Below, in pieces: positions 9,045 to 18,102 of a DNA stretch of 27,113 nucleotides. Numbering within the stretch: the first letter of the stretch is position 1; each line of letters starts with the position of its first letter. The notes beneath the pieces are model-generated. The model did not search any database. It had not been told where the DNA came from and saw only the letters and a list, made by a program, of their open reading frames with translations. The position numbers and the translations under genes are program-made. Origin of the DNA: Pseudomonadota bacterium (GTDB lineage: Bacteria > Myxococcota_A > Polyangia > Polyangiales > Polyangiaceae); contig JAEXCN010000027.1 in assembly GCA_023402175.1 (NCBI GenBank), positions 1 to 27,113 of the forward strand, in the 5' to 3' direction.

Positions 9045-12000
9045 GCGCGACCACGAAATTCATGCGCCGCCCGGTGCTGGCGATCGTCCTGTCCATCGCG
9101 CTCGTCTTCCTCGGCGTGATCGCCATGCGGTCGCGCCCGGTATCGCAGTTTCCCGAGATCTCGCCCCCTCGAGTCATGGTCTCGCTCGCCTTCCCAGGAG
9201 CCAGCGCCGACGTCCTCGTCCAGTCCTCGCTCATCACTTTGGAGCGCGCCATCAATGGCGTTCCGGGCATGAGCTACATGACCTCCGACGCGACGAGCGC
9301 CGGCGAGGCGACGATTCAGGTCATCTTCGAGCTCGGGACCGACGAGAACCAAGCCGTCGTCAACGTCAAGAACAGAGTCGATCAGGTCCTCAATCGACTC
9401 CCGCCTCTCGTGCAGCTGGAAGGCGTCGTCGTCAACAAAGTGCAGCCCAGCATGTTGATGTACGTCAACCTGTACAGCGAGGAGAAGTCTGCCGATCAGA
9501 AGTTTCTATACAACTTCGCAAATGCGAACCTCTTGCCCGAGCTCACTCGCGTCAAGGGAATTGCGCAGACCCGTATCCTTGGATCTCGCCAGTACGCCAT
9601 GCGCGTCTGGCTCAATCCAGACAGGATGCGGGCTTACAACATCTCCACCGAAGAGGTGATGAAAGCCATCGACGAGCAGAGCGTCATCGGGCGCCCCGGA
9701 AGGCTCGGACAGGCCACGGGAAAGCAGGCGCAGGCCTTGGAGTACGTCCTGACCTACGAGGGCAGGTACAACAAGCCGGAGCAATACGAGAACATCATCC
9801 TTCGAGCCAATCACGAGGGCGAGATACTTCGCCTCAAGGACGTTGCGAGCATCGAGCTCGGAAGCGAGTTCTTCGACATCTATTCCAACCTCGATGGCCA
9901 TCCTTCCGCGGCCATCGTGCTGAAACAGACCTACGGAAGCAACGCGAGCGACGTCATCGCAGACGTGAAAGCCAAGCTGCAGGAGCTCAAGAAGAGCTCG
10001 TTCCCTGCGGGCATGGATTACAAGATCAGCTACGACGTCTCTAGCTTCCTCGACGCCTCAATCGAGAAGGTCGTCCACACCCTGGGGGAAGCGTTCGTCC
10101 TCGTGGCCCTGGTCGTCTTCGTCTTCTTGGGTGACTGGCGCTCCACGCTCATCCCGACCCTGGCGGTTCCCGTGTCGCTCGTCGGGACCTTCATGTTCAT
10201 GCAGGTGTTCGGGATCACGATCAACCTGATCACGCTGTTTGCGCTCGTCCTAGCGATCGGCATCGTCGTCGACAACGCCATCGTCGTCGTCGAAGCAGTG
10301 CACGCGAAGATGGCGGAAGAGCATCTGTCGCCGTTCAACGCCACCACCAAGGTCCTCGGCGAGATCAGCGGTGCGGTCATCGCGATCACTCTGATGATGA
10401 CCGCCGTATTCGTGCCCGTGGCGTTCATGAGCGGGCCAGTCGGGATCTTCTACCGCCAGTTCGCGATCACGATGGCCACGTCCATCGTCCTCTCTGGAGT
10501 GGTCGCGCTGACGCTCACGCCCGTGCTCTGCGCGATGATCCTGAAGAACGAGCACGGAAAGCCGAAGAGGCGTACGCCGATCGGCATGGCGCTCGATGCG
10601 TTCAACCGTGCGTTCGAACGCGTGACAGGCGTCTACGTCGGAGGGCTCGAGCGCATCGTCGATCGCAGAGTCTTCACCTTCGGCCTGCTCCTGTCCTTCG
10701 CCGTCGGAATCTTCGGGGTGAACAAGGTCCTTCCTGCTGGCTTCGTGCCCAGCGAGGACCAGGGAATGATCTACGCGATCGTCCAGACGCCTCCGGGGAC
10801 GACCCTCGAGCGAACGAACGACGTCGCGCGAGAGCTACAGGGCATCGCCGAGAAGGTGGAGGGGGTCGAGACGGTGTCTTCCCTCGCGGGTTACGAGATC
10901 CTGACCGAAGGACGCGGCTCGAACGCGGGAACGTGTCTCATCAGCCTCAAGGGGTGGACCGAACGCAAGCACTCCGTCACGCAGATCATCGAGGAGCTCG
11001 AAGAGAAGTCGAAGGACATCGGCGCGGTCGTCGAGTTCTTCGAGCCTCCGGCCGTACCGGGGTACGGCGCCGCGAGCGGGTTTGCGCTCCGGCTCTTGGA
11101 CACGAACAACGAGACGAACTACCAGGAGTTCGATCGCATCAACAAAGAGTTCATGGATAATCTGCACAAGCGCAAAGAGCTCACCGGGCTCTTCACGTTC
11201 TTTGCAGCGAACTATCCGCAATACGAGCTCGTGATCGACAACGAGCTGGCAATGCAGAAGGGCGTGTCGATCAAGAGCGCCATGGACAACCTCGACATCC
11301 TGATCGGCAGCACCTACGAGCAGGGCTTCATCCGGTTCGGGAACTTCTTCAAGGTGTACACGCAGGCGGCCCCGGAATTCCGGCGCATGCCGTCGGACGT
11401 TCTGAGCCTCTACGTCAAGAACGACCGGGGCGAGATGGTCCCGTACTCGGCGTTCATGACCCTCAAGAAGACCCAGGGCCCGAACGAGATTACTCGTTAC
11501 AACATGTACAATTCCTCGGCGATCCGCGGTGAGCCCGCAAAGGGCTATACGAGCGGAGATGCGATCCAGGCGGTCAAGGAGGTGGCCGCGCAGACGTTGC
11601 CGCGAGGCTATGACATCGCGTGGGAAGGTCTCTCCTTCGACGAGGCGAAACGAGGGAACGAGGCCCTCTACATCTTCCTGGTCGTCCTCGCATTCGTGTA
11701 CCTGGTATTGGCTGCGCAATACGAGAGCTTCCTGCTTCCACTCGCGGTCGTTCTGTCGTTGCCCGCCGGCGTGTTCGGCTCCTTGTTCTTGCTACGTGAG
11801 CTCGGACTCGCGAACGACATCTACGCCCAAGTCGGCCTCGTCATGCTCGTCGGCCTCCTGGGCAAGAACGCGGTGCTCATCGTCGAGTTTGCGGTCCAGA
11901 AGCACCGAGAAGGCATGTCCATCGCGGAGGCGGCCATCGCAGGCGCCAGGACACGTTTTCGTCCGATCTTGATGACGTCGTTTGCGTTCATCGCCGGCCT

Positions 12001-12211
12001 CGTCCCTCTGGTCGTGGCCACTGGCCCGGGCGCCGTCGGTAACCGGACGATCGGCGCGTCGGCGCTCGGAGGGATGCTGTTCGGCACCATATTCGGCGTG
12101 GTCATCGTCCCCGGTCTGTACTTCATCTTCGGAAAGCTCTCGGAAGGTAGGAGTCTGATCCGAGACGAAGAAGACGAACCCCTCACCGAGGATGTGGCTC
12201 ACCATGTCTAG
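9041..12211 (+). CDS. HAE1-family RND efflux pump, inner-membrane permease
   Basis: This 1056-aa proton-driven exporter of the AcrB/MexF type is the usual length for the family. The start at 9041 overlaps the adaptor stop and follows a GGAGG site (9026-9030); upstream open sequence in this frame is a shadow of the adaptor. The first membrane helix is near residues 9-30 (RRPVLAIVLSIALVFLGVIA). The periplasmic porter domain follows, then the TM2-6 block with GIVVDNAIVVVEAV near 408-421, a second periplasmic domain, and the TM8-12 block with GLLGKNAVLIVEFAVQKHRE. Lys942 matches AcrB Lys940. In TM4, Asp411 is kept but the usual second Asp is Asn412. The sequence lacks the CzcA/CusA metal-pump signatures, so drugs, dyes, bile salts or lipophilic compounds are more likely substrates than metals. 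Confidence 0.96.
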   Translation: MSATTKFMRRPVLAIVLSIALVFLGVIAMRSRPVSQFPEISPPRVMVSLAFPGASADVLVQSSLITLERAINGVPGMSYMTSDATSAGEATIQVIFELGTDENQAVVNVKNRVDQVLNRLPPLVQLEGVVVNKVQPSMLMYVNLYSEEKSADQKFLYNFANANLLPELTRVKGIAQTRILGSRQYAMRVWLNPDRMRAYNISTEEVMKAIDEQSVIGRPGRLGQATGKQAQALEYVLTYEGRYNKPEQYENIILRANHEGEILRLKDVASIELGSEFFDIYSNLDGHPSAAIVLKQTYGSNASDVIADVKAKLQELKKSSFPAGMDYKISYDVSSFLDASIEKVVHTLGEAFVLVALVVFVFLGDWRSTLIPTLAVPVSLVGTFMFMQVFGITINLITLFALVLAIGIVVDNAIVVVEAVHAKMAEEHLSPFNATTKVLGEISGAVIAITLMMTAVFVPVAFMSGPVGIFYRQFAITMATSIVLSGVVALTLTPVLCAMILKNEHGKPKRRTPIGMALDAFNRAFERVTGVYVGGLERIVDRRVFTFGLLLSFAVGIFGVNKVLPAGFVPSEDQGMIYAIVQTPPGTTLERTNDVARELQGIAEKVEGVETVSSLAGYEILTEGRGSNAGTCLISLKGWTERKHSVTQIIEELEEKSKDIGAVVEFFEPPAVPGYGAASGFALRLLDTNNETNYQEFDRINKEFMDNLHKRKELTGLFTFFAANYPQYELVIDNELAMQKGVSIKSAMDNLDILIGSTYEQGFIRFGNFFKVYTQAAPEFRRMPSDVLSLYVKNDRGEMVPYSAFMTLKKTQGPNEITRYNMYNSSAIRGEPAKGYTSGDAIQAVKEVAAQTLPRGYDIAWEGLSFDEAKRGNEALYIFLVVLAFVYLVLAAQYESFLLPLAVVLSLPAGVFGSLFLLRELGLANDIYAQVGLVMLVGLLGKNAVLIVEFAVQKHREGMSIAEAAIAGARTRFRPILMTSFAFIAGLVPLVVATGPGAVGNRTIGASALGGMLFGTIFGVVIVPGLYFIFGKLSEGRSLIRDEEDEPLTEDVAHHV

Positions 12212-13643
12212 GACACGGTTGTCGTCGTCGGTCGTCGTGCTGGCGTGTCTCTGCGCGTGCGCGATCGGCTGTGCCCCTTCTTTGAAGGGAAACGAGCCGA
12301 GGGAGCCGAACAAGCAGGTCCCGGCGAGCTTCGGTGATGCGTCGTCAGAGCAGACGACGAGCATCGCTCAGATGAAGTGGCGTGAGCTGTTCGACAGCGC
12401 CGAGCTGAGGACGCTCATCGAAACCGCGCTGAAGCAGAACCAGGAGCTGAACATCCGGCTGCAGGAGATCATCATCGCTCGCAGCGAAGTGTCGGCACGC
12501 CAAGGTGAGTATCTCCCGAGAGTCAGCGCCGGCGCCGGCGCGGGTGTCGAGAAGGTCGGAAAGCGCACGAGAGAAGGCGTTGGTGACGAAGCCCACGGGA
12601 TCCCGGAGAACCTCGGGAACTTCGAGTTCGGGCTGAGGGGCTCGTGGGAGGTCGACATCTGGAACAAGCTGCGGAACGCCGCGAAGGCTGCCGACCTCCG
12701 CTACCTCGCGAGCGTCGAAGGGCGCAACTTCATGGTGACGCAAATCGTCGCCGAGATTGCGAGGTCGTATTTCGATCTCATCGCCGTCGACAACCAGCTC
12801 GATATCCTACGGCGGAACATCGACCTCCAGACGGACGCGCTGGAGGTCGTGAAGCTGCAAAAGCAGGCGGCTCGCGTCACGGAGCTCGCGGTTCAGAGGT
12901 TCGAGGCCGAGCTGCTGAAGAACAAGAGCCGCCTCTACGATCTCGAGCAAGAGAGAGTGCAGGCCGAGAACCGGATCAACTTCCTGGTGGGTCGCTACCC
13001 GCAGCCGGTTAACCGAAATGCTCAGAAGCTCAAAGACCCGTTGCCCGACGTGATCCAGGCGGGCCTTCCGTCACAGCTGCTCGAGAACCGCCCGGACGTG
13101 CGACAGGCGGAGCTCGAGCTCGCGGCTGCAAAGCTGGACGTGAAGGCGGCGAAGGCGGCGTTCTACCCGTCCCTCAGCATCGATGCGGAGGTCGGCTACA
13201 AGTCGTTCAACGCCGAGCATCTCCTCAAGACGCCGGAGTCGATCTTCTACAATCTGGCCGGTAATCTGACAGCGCCGCTGCTCAATCGAAGAGCGATCGA
13301 GGCTCAGTATCGCTCGGCGAACGCCAAGCAGGTGCAGGCGGTCTTCAACTACGAGAAGACGCTGCTCCAAGCGTTCACCGATGTCGCGAATCAACTGGCA
13401 ATGAGCGCCAACCTCGCGAAGAGCTACGAGCTCCAGTCGCGACAGGTGGAGGCGCTCACTCGTTCGAGCGAGGTATCCAACGTCCTCTTCCAGTCAGCCC
13501 GGGCGGACTACATGGAAGTGCTGATGACCCGCCGGGATTCGCTGGAAGCGGAAATGGAGCTGATCGAGACGAAGAAGCGGCAATTGCAGGCGATGGTCGA
13601 CATCTACCAGGCGCTCGGGGGCGGCTGGCGGTCGGGTACCTGA
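12204..13643 (+). CDS. Outer-membrane factor of the RND system (OprM/NodT type lipoprotein)
   Basis: This TolC-like outer-membrane channel of 479 aa completes the tripartite pump. A signal peptide (LSSSVVVLACLCACAIGC) ends in a lipobox-like site, typical of the NodT/OprM branch. The body has two repeats of the efflux family: KWRELFDSAELRTLIETALK with QNQELNIRLQEIIIARSEV in the first half, and LPSQLLENRPDVRQAELELA with AFYPSLSIDAEVGY in the second. It ends with YQALGGGW, the usual C-terminal signature. ATG 12204 is chosen because the GAGG at 12188-12191 then lies 12 bases upstream; ATG 12192 is also in frame. The start overlaps the pump gene by 8 bases, so translational coupling is likely. No clear intrinsic terminator with a T-run follows. 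Confidence 0.95.
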   Translation: MSRTRLSSSVVVLACLCACAIGCAPSLKGNEPREPNKQVPASFGDASSEQTTSIAQMKWRELFDSAELRTLIETALKQNQELNIRLQEIIIARSEVSARQGEYLPRVSAGAGAGVEKVGKRTREGVGDEAHGIPENLGNFEFGLRGSWEVDIWNKLRNAAKAADLRYLASVEGRNFMVTQIVAEIARSYFDLIAVDNQLDILRRNIDLQTDALEVVKLQKQAARVTELAVQRFEAELLKNKSRLYDLEQERVQAENRINFLVGRYPQPVNRNAQKLKDPLPDVIQAGLPSQLLENRPDVRQAELELAAAKLDVKAAKAAFYPSLSIDAEVGYKSFNAEHLLKTPESIFYNLAGNLTAPLLNRRAIEAQYRSANAKQVQAVFNYEKTLLQAFTDVANQLAMSANLAKSYELQSRQVEALTRSSEVSNVLFQSARADYMEVLMTRRDSLEAEMELIETKKRQLQAMVDIYQALGGGWRSGT

Positions 13644-13717
13644 TTTTCGCACCTGCCGCTCGAGTCGAGCACGGCGGAGCGCGTGAGCGCCCCGCCGTTC
13701 GACAACTTCCAGCTCGC

Positions 13718-13757
13718 GGCGCCGTCGCCTCGAATGCGGCGCCGTCGCCTCGAATGC
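13718..13757. repeat. Two tandem copies of a 20-bp unit
   Basis: The unit ggcgccgtcgcctcgaatgc occurs twice, back to back and without mismatch, in the convergent gap between the RND operon and the minus-strand barrel gene. It is likely a recent slippage or duplication event; no function is visible. Confidence 0.9.
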
Positions 13758-13799
13758 GACGCACCTCGTTTCGAAGCGACGCTCCCGCGTTCCTGCAGC

Positions 13800-14543
13800 T
13801 CAGAACGAATAGCCGACCGTGAACAGGAAGCGCGGCAGGACGCCCTCGAACTTGATGGTCGACGACGTGGCCGTCGGTGCGTTCGCGGCGACGAGGTACA
13901 TGACCCCGACACCTCCGCCGATCGTGAACCCGCTCTTCGCGACGTGCTGGCCGCCGAGATCGAGGATGGCGCCGTAGACGAACGTGGAAGACTCGCCGTG
14001 CGCCGTCGAGGTGCCCGCCGTCGCGGTGCTCGAAGCGTTCGTGTTCTGTACGAAGACGGACGGACCGACGAAGAACCCATTGGCGCCGCGACTGCCCGTG
14101 TAGAAGCGGTAGCCGAGCTCGCCGCCGAAGGTCGTGTACGTCGTCTCGGACTTCGCGGAGCCGGAGCCGGCCTCGACGGACGCGTGCTGGAAGTACGGGT
14201 TCAGCACGAACGCATGATGGCGGACTGGCAGGTACTCCACGTTCGCGCCGATGCGCGTGAGGATCAGGCTGAGCGGGTTCGCGGTGAGCGTGACCGACTT
14301 GAGCTCGTCGTCGGCGTCTTTGGTCGTCGGCTTGTCCGCGTTCACCGGAGTCCCGACGGTGCCGGCCGCCGGTGCGGCGCTCGGCCCGGCAGCCGTGGGG
14401 TCGGCGCCCGACGCCTTCTCCGCAGGCGGTGCGGGGTCGGCGCTGGCCGGTTGTGCAGGAGACGGACTTTGAGCGCGCGCCTCCGTCGACGCGAGGACGA
14501 TACTGACGACAGCGATAGGGCCAACGAGCAGTCGACGACGCAT
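13800..14543 (-). CDS. Outer-membrane beta-barrel protein, 247 aa
   Basis: ATG at 14543 follows a strong purine-rich ribosome site (gggaggg). A Sec signal peptide (MRRRLLVGPIAVVSIVLAS then TEARA, cleavage before Q) is followed by an Ala/Pro-rich linker to about residue 75. The rest is an alternating beta-strand pattern: VTLTANPLSLILTRIGANVE, HHAFVLNPYFQHASV, TTYTTFGGELGYRFYTG, FFVGPSVFV and FTIGGGVGVMYLV. It ends in FLFTVGYSF, whose C-terminal Phe is the usual outer-membrane assembly signal. This fits a small porin-like or surface barrel protein; the substrate is unknown. It lies 225 bp downstream of another barrel gene on the same strand, and a 7-bp-stem hairpin (14623-14640) sits between them. 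Confidence 0.82.
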   Translation of the reverse strand: MRRRLLVGPIAVVSIVLASTEARAQSPSPAQPASADPAPPAEKASGADPTAAGPSAAPAAGTVGTPVNADKPTTKDADDELKSVTLTANPLSLILTRIGANVEYLPVRHHAFVLNPYFQHASVEAGSGSAKSETTYTTFGGELGYRFYTGSRGANGFFVGPSVFVQNTNASSTATAGTSTAHGESSTFVYGAILDLGGQHVAKSGFTIGGGVGVMYLVAANAPTATSSTIKFEGVLPRFLFTVGYSF

Positions 14544-14622
14544 GTTTCCCTCCCTCAGAGCGCAAAGCCATGAACAGTGGCAGGGAGGTAGACGAGGCTG
14601 AGCTCCGATCGATTCACTCGTC

Positions 14623-14640
14623 GTCACCCGACGGGGTGAC
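14623..14640 (-). terminator. GC-rich hairpin between the two barrel genes
   Basis: GTCACCC and GGGTGAC form a perfect 7-bp stem around a 4-base loop. It lies about 130 bp after the stop of the upstream barrel gene and 80 bp before the start of the next. It lacks a T-run, so it may be a weak terminator, a processing site or a regulatory hairpin of the downstream leader. Confidence 0.35.
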
Positions 14641-14768
14641 TGGGAATTGCGATATCCGGTCTGCCGCGTAGGACGTGCGGCTCCGAGGCCAATCGCTCGG
14701 CGCCGCCCGTGAGCTCCGTCGAGGTCCCGCGCGTCGCGCGAGATCCAGCGGTGCGAGAGCCTATGCGC

Positions 14769-15580
14769 TCACGGCATGATCGTGAGCCGTGGGCCGACGG
14801 TCAGCCAATAGTGGAATGTGCGTCCGGAGATGTCTCCGTCGATCGTCCCCCTGCCGGTCTCGACCGTCCGGGAAGCATACTTCCCGACGGTGAAGTCGAC
14901 GAATGGGCCGAGCCGAACGTCCTCGAGAGGCGGAGATCGAGGCCGGCCATGAAGTGACCGAAGTCGAAGCCGCGGTAGGTGACGCCCGCGCCGTCGTCGC
15001 CGACGGTGACGGAGGAATAGCCGAGCCCATATCCGAGCCACGGGTTGATCCATCCGTCCGGAGCGATCGCGTAGCTCACCTGCGCGCCGATGCGGAACGT
15101 GAGTGAACGGCAATCGAGCCGAAGGGCATCGCACGAGCTCGAGAGATCGCCTGCGGCGAGTCCCGCGCCGAACGAGAGATAGCCGCCGACGAAGATCCAT
15201 TTCGTCACCTTCGCGCCGAGGTCGAGCGTGAGCGGGAGCTGCGGGCCGACGAGATCGCTCGCGTCGGCGCTTCCGCCGACGATCCCCGTGTCGCCGCGAG
15301 CGCGGAACGATCCGAGCGGGATGGCGATCCCGCTTCGAACGGCCATCTGGAATCCGCGACGACCCAGCGCAGGAGGTTTCGGCAGCGGCTCGTAGGTGTA
15401 CGCCGGCGGCGCGACGCGCACGTCTTCGGGCGCAGTGCCGTACGCCGGCGGCGCGGAGCGAGCAGCGGACGGTGACGCCTCGGGCGGCGGCAGCGCAGCA
15501 GGCTCGTCGTCGGCGCGCGCATCGGCCGCGGCGACGATCCCCAAAAACGAGATGCACCATGAAGCAAGGCGAGGACGCAC
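14769..15580 (-). pseudogene. Outer-membrane beta-barrel protein, interrupted by one frameshift
   Basis: A GTG start at 15580, 9 bases after a GAGGAG site, begins a signal peptide (VRPRLASWCISFLGIVAAAD then ARA). A Pro/Ala-rich linker follows, then barrel strands (MAVRSGIAIPLGSFRARGD, KWIFVGGYLSFGAGL, WINPWLGYGLGYSSVTV). The frame runs to GLDLRLSRTFG near 14915, then turns into Ser/Pro-rich sequence with no barrel character. The expected C-terminus, LGPFVDFTVGKYASRTVETG and a final FHYWLTVGPRLTIMP, is present in another frame and stops at 14769. Adding one C on the minus strand near 14912 restores a continuous 270-aa protein, because 812 + 1 bases is exactly 271 codons. This is either a sequencing or assembly error or a very recent mutation. 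It is probably cotranscribed with the decarboxylase gene 61 bp upstream. Confidence 0.78.
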
Positions 15581-15641
15581 GGCCGAAGTCTCCTCGGACA
15601 CGCGCTCGCGCGCAACCGGTGCTCGATCTCGATCGGGATTT

Positions 15642-16997
15642 TCAGGGCGCTGTGCGTCTCGAGAAGACGGTATTGCGCGCGGCATCGAGCCCGTCCACGA
15701 GCGCGTCCACGTCTTCCTCGCGCGTGTTCGGACTGGTCACGCACGCGCGCAGCACGCGCGTTCCCGACGAGAAGCGGACGAGCGTGATCCATCCGGCGCC
15801 GCGCTTGTCGAGCTCGCGCGCGATCGCAGCGAGACGATCCGGTCGTGCGCCTTCCTCGTGCGTCGCATCCACGAAGCAGACGACGGGAAGCGGTGTGTCG
15901 TTGACGACGGACCATCCGTGCTCGCCGAGCGTACGACGGAGCCGCTCGCCGAGCGCGACCTGCCGCGCGAGCATCTGCGCGACCCCGGACCAGCCCATCG
16001 ACGCGAGCACGGCGTACGTCGGCGCGCCGATGAAGCGTCGCGACCACTGCATCGAACGCGCATACGGATCGCGCGAAGCATCGCGCGGCATGTAGCCGGC
16101 CTGCTCGTGGAACACGGACGCGAGCGCGTGTGGATGCCTCGTCAGGAGCATGCCCGCGCCGAGCGGGACCGCGAGCGTCTTGTGCGGGTCGAACGTGATC
16201 GAGTCCGCGCGTGCGGCTCCTTCGAGCACGGAGGCGAGCTCTGGGACGAATGCAGCGAGCCCGCCCCATGCCGCGTCGAGGTGGAGCCAGAGTCCAGCGC
16301 GCGCCGCGATCGCGGCGATCTCCGGGATCGGATCGATCGTGCCGGCAGACGTGGCCCCCGCGGTCGCGACGACGAGGAAGGGGAGCGCGCCTCGTGCGCG
16401 GTCACGCGCGATCGCTTCACCGAGCGCGCCCGGCTTCATGCGGAGCGTCCGGTCGACCGGCACGATGCGAACGCCGTCGCTCCCCAGCCCAGCGAGCCGC
16501 GCCGCCCGCGCGATGCTCGCGTGACCTTCGTTCGAGACGTAGAGGACGGGATCCCCCGCGAGTGCGCGAAGGCCTCGCTGAGCGATCTCGGGGAATGCGC
16601 GCGCGAGGGCGAGCGCAAGCGCCGTTGCGTTCGCCTCTGCGCCGCCGGACGTGAACGTCCCATCCGCGGTCTCGGTCGGGTAGCCGAACCGACTGGCGAT
16701 CGCGCGTATCGTGAGCTCTTCGAGCTCGACGGCGAACTGCGCGTGTCCTCGCGTTGCGAGCTGCGGGTTTGACTCGGACGCGATCGCGGAGGCGCGAAGG
16801 GCGATCTCCGAGGGCGCCGTGGTGAAGTGTCCAAAGTATCGTGGCGAGGCCGTCGAGACGGTGCCTTCCCGGAGCCCCTCCGCGAGCGCAGCGAGCACGG
16901 CCTCGGGCGTACGTGGGACCGCAAATGCGTCGTCCTCCGCGCGCAGCTCGCCGGACGTATCACTCCGTCGGATGCGCTCGAGGTCGTGGTCCACCAT
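15642..16997 (-). CDS. PLP-dependent group II amino-acid decarboxylase
   Basis: This 451-aa cytoplasmic enzyme of the pyridoxal-dependent decarboxylase family (aromatic-amino-acid, glutamate or tyrosine decarboxylase fold) removes the alpha-carboxyl group of an amino acid. Visible motifs are RYFGHFTTAPSEI, the phosphate-binding TSGGAEANATALALA, NEGHASIARAARLAG (His stacking on PLP), HLDAAWGG (Asp to the pyridine nitrogen) and DSITFDPHKTLAVPLGAGML, with the Schiff-base Lys near residue 273. Motifs are in family order. ATG 16997 gives MVDHDLERIRRSD; the frame extends further upstream but through a short-repeat region (17028-17092), so the longer form is rejected. No good ribosome site is seen. 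The substrate cannot be told from sequence alone. A barrel protein gene follows 61 bp downstream. Confidence 0.92.
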   Translation of the reverse strand: MVDHDLERIRRSDTSGELRAEDDAFAVPRTPEAVLAALAEGLREGTVSTASPRYFGHFTTAPSEIALRASAIASESNPQLATRGHAQFAVELEELTIRAIASRFGYPTETADGTFTSGGAEANATALALALARAFPEIAQRGLRALAGDPVLYVSNEGHASIARAARLAGLGSDGVRIVPVDRTLRMKPGALGEAIARDRARGALPFLVVATAGATSAGTIDPIPEIAAIAARAGLWLHLDAAWGGLAAFVPELASVLEGAARADSITFDPHKTLAVPLGAGMLLTRHPHALASVFHEQAGYMPRDASRDPYARSMQWSRRFIGAPTYAVLASMGWSGVAQMLARQVALGERLRRTLGEHGWSVVNDTPLPVVCFVDATHEEGARPDRLAAIARELDKRGAGWITLVRFSSGTRVLRACVTSPNTREEDVDALVDGLDAARNTVFSRRTAP

Positions 16998-17043
16998 GCG
17001 GAGCGCACCATAGCGCGCATGCGAGCTTCGAGCTTCGAGCGCC

Positions 17044-17092
17044 GAGCAAGGTCGAACGTCGAGCAAGGTCGGACGTGGAGCAAGGTCGAGGA
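17044..17092. repeat. Three tandem copies of a 17-bp unit
   Basis: The consensus gagcaaggtcgaacgtc starts at 17044, 17061 and 17078, the last copy being partial. It is preceded by gagcttc repeats at about 17023-17040. It sits in the divergent gap between the decarboxylase and TPR genes, so it lies in or near both promoters. Confidence 0.85.
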
Positions 17093-17214
17093 GCAGCCAC
17101 TCGTGCTTTTGGAGGCGCGCGTCGTGAGTCGTGAAAGGAGACCGCGAAAGAGGCTTCAAGACCGGGGGCCGAGAAAGCGCGACCGCACGTAGCCAGTGTT
17201 GCGCGGAGGACGAT

Positions 17215-18102
17215 ATGCTCGGCGGCATGACCGCAGACGATCTGATCGCGCAGGCGCAAAGGCATCAGGAGAACGGCGAGCTCGCCGGAGCAGCGGAGGC
17301 CTACCTGCGCGCGTTCGAGCTCGCGCCGACGGATGGGCGGCTCCCGTGGGAAGCGGCGCGGCTGTACCTCTACTTCCTCTCGGACGCGGCGCGGGCCGTG
17401 CGGTGGTTCGAGGCGTCGCTTCCGCTGCTCGGCGATCCTGTGATGGCGCGCGACACGCGGTATCACCTCGGGCTGGCGCATACGTTCCTCGCGGACGACG
17501 CACGGGCGGCAACGCGTTTCGAGGAGGTGCTCGCCGACACGCCGTCACACGTGCTGGCATGCATCGAGCTTGGCAAGCTCCTCACGCGCCGCGGCGACCA
17601 CGCGCGTGCGAAGGACATGCTGCAACAGGCGGTGCTGCACAACAACATGCGCTCGACGCTGCCTGAGATGTTCCCCGACGGACAGAAGGGGAGCGCGCAC
17701 GCACACGCGCTCGCGTGGATGAACCTCGGGCGCCTCGCGCTCGTCGCGGGCGACGACGAAGATCTCGGACGGACGGCGGTCACCCACCTGCTCGAGGACC
17801 TCGAGGACGACATGCGCGTCGTGACGCTCGCGAAGGAGGCGCGCGCCGCCGGCAAGCCGTATGCGGCGTTGCTCGCCCTCGACGAGCTGCTCCCCCGTTT
17901 CCCAGATCACGAGAGCGGCGCCGAGCTCTGGTTCGCGATTGCGCTCGACGACCTGAAGCAGCTCGACGACGTCGTCGAGATGGCCGCGTCGATGACCGAC
18001 GACGACCCCGACCGGGCCGCACGCATGGTCTCCGAGGTCCTGCGCCGCGACCCCTCGCACCACGCTGCGCTCGCCTTGCGCGCTTCGGCAGTCCCGAGCT
18101 AG
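17215..18102 (+). CDS. TPR-repeat protein, 295 aa
   Basis: Tetratricopeptide helical pairs span most of the protein: LIAQAQRHQENGELAGAAEA, YLRAFELAPTDGRLPWEAAR, ARDTRYHLGLAHTFLADDAR, ACIELGKLLTRRGDHARAKD and, near the end, SEVLRRDPSHHAALALRASA. There is no signal peptide or membrane segment, so it is probably a cytoplasmic interaction or scaffold protein; the partner is unknown. ATG 17215 lies 4 bases after GGAGGA, while ATG 17227 (MTADDLIAQ) is an equally natural N-terminus. The frame is open further upstream but crosses the divergent intergenic region. It is divergent from the decarboxylase gene. Its 3' end meets the start of the repeat-rich segment. Confidence 0.85.
   Translation: MLGGMTADDLIAQAQRHQENGELAGAAEAYLRAFELAPTDGRLPWEAARLYLYFLSDAARAVRWFEASLPLLGDPVMARDTRYHLGLAHTFLADDARAATRFEEVLADTPSHVLACIELGKLLTRRGDHARAKDMLQQAVLHNNMRSTLPEMFPDGQKGSAHAHALAWMNLGRLALVAGDDEDLGRTAVTHLLEDLEDDMRVVTLAKEARAAGKPYAALLALDELLPRFPDHESGAELWFAIALDDLKQLDDVVEMAASMTDDDPDRAARMVSEVLRRDPSHHAALALRASAVPS

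Noticed and set aside
15396..16772. A 458-codon plus-strand frame
   Set aside because: Antisense to the PLP decarboxylase and barrel gene, with Arg/Glu-rich composition and no domains.
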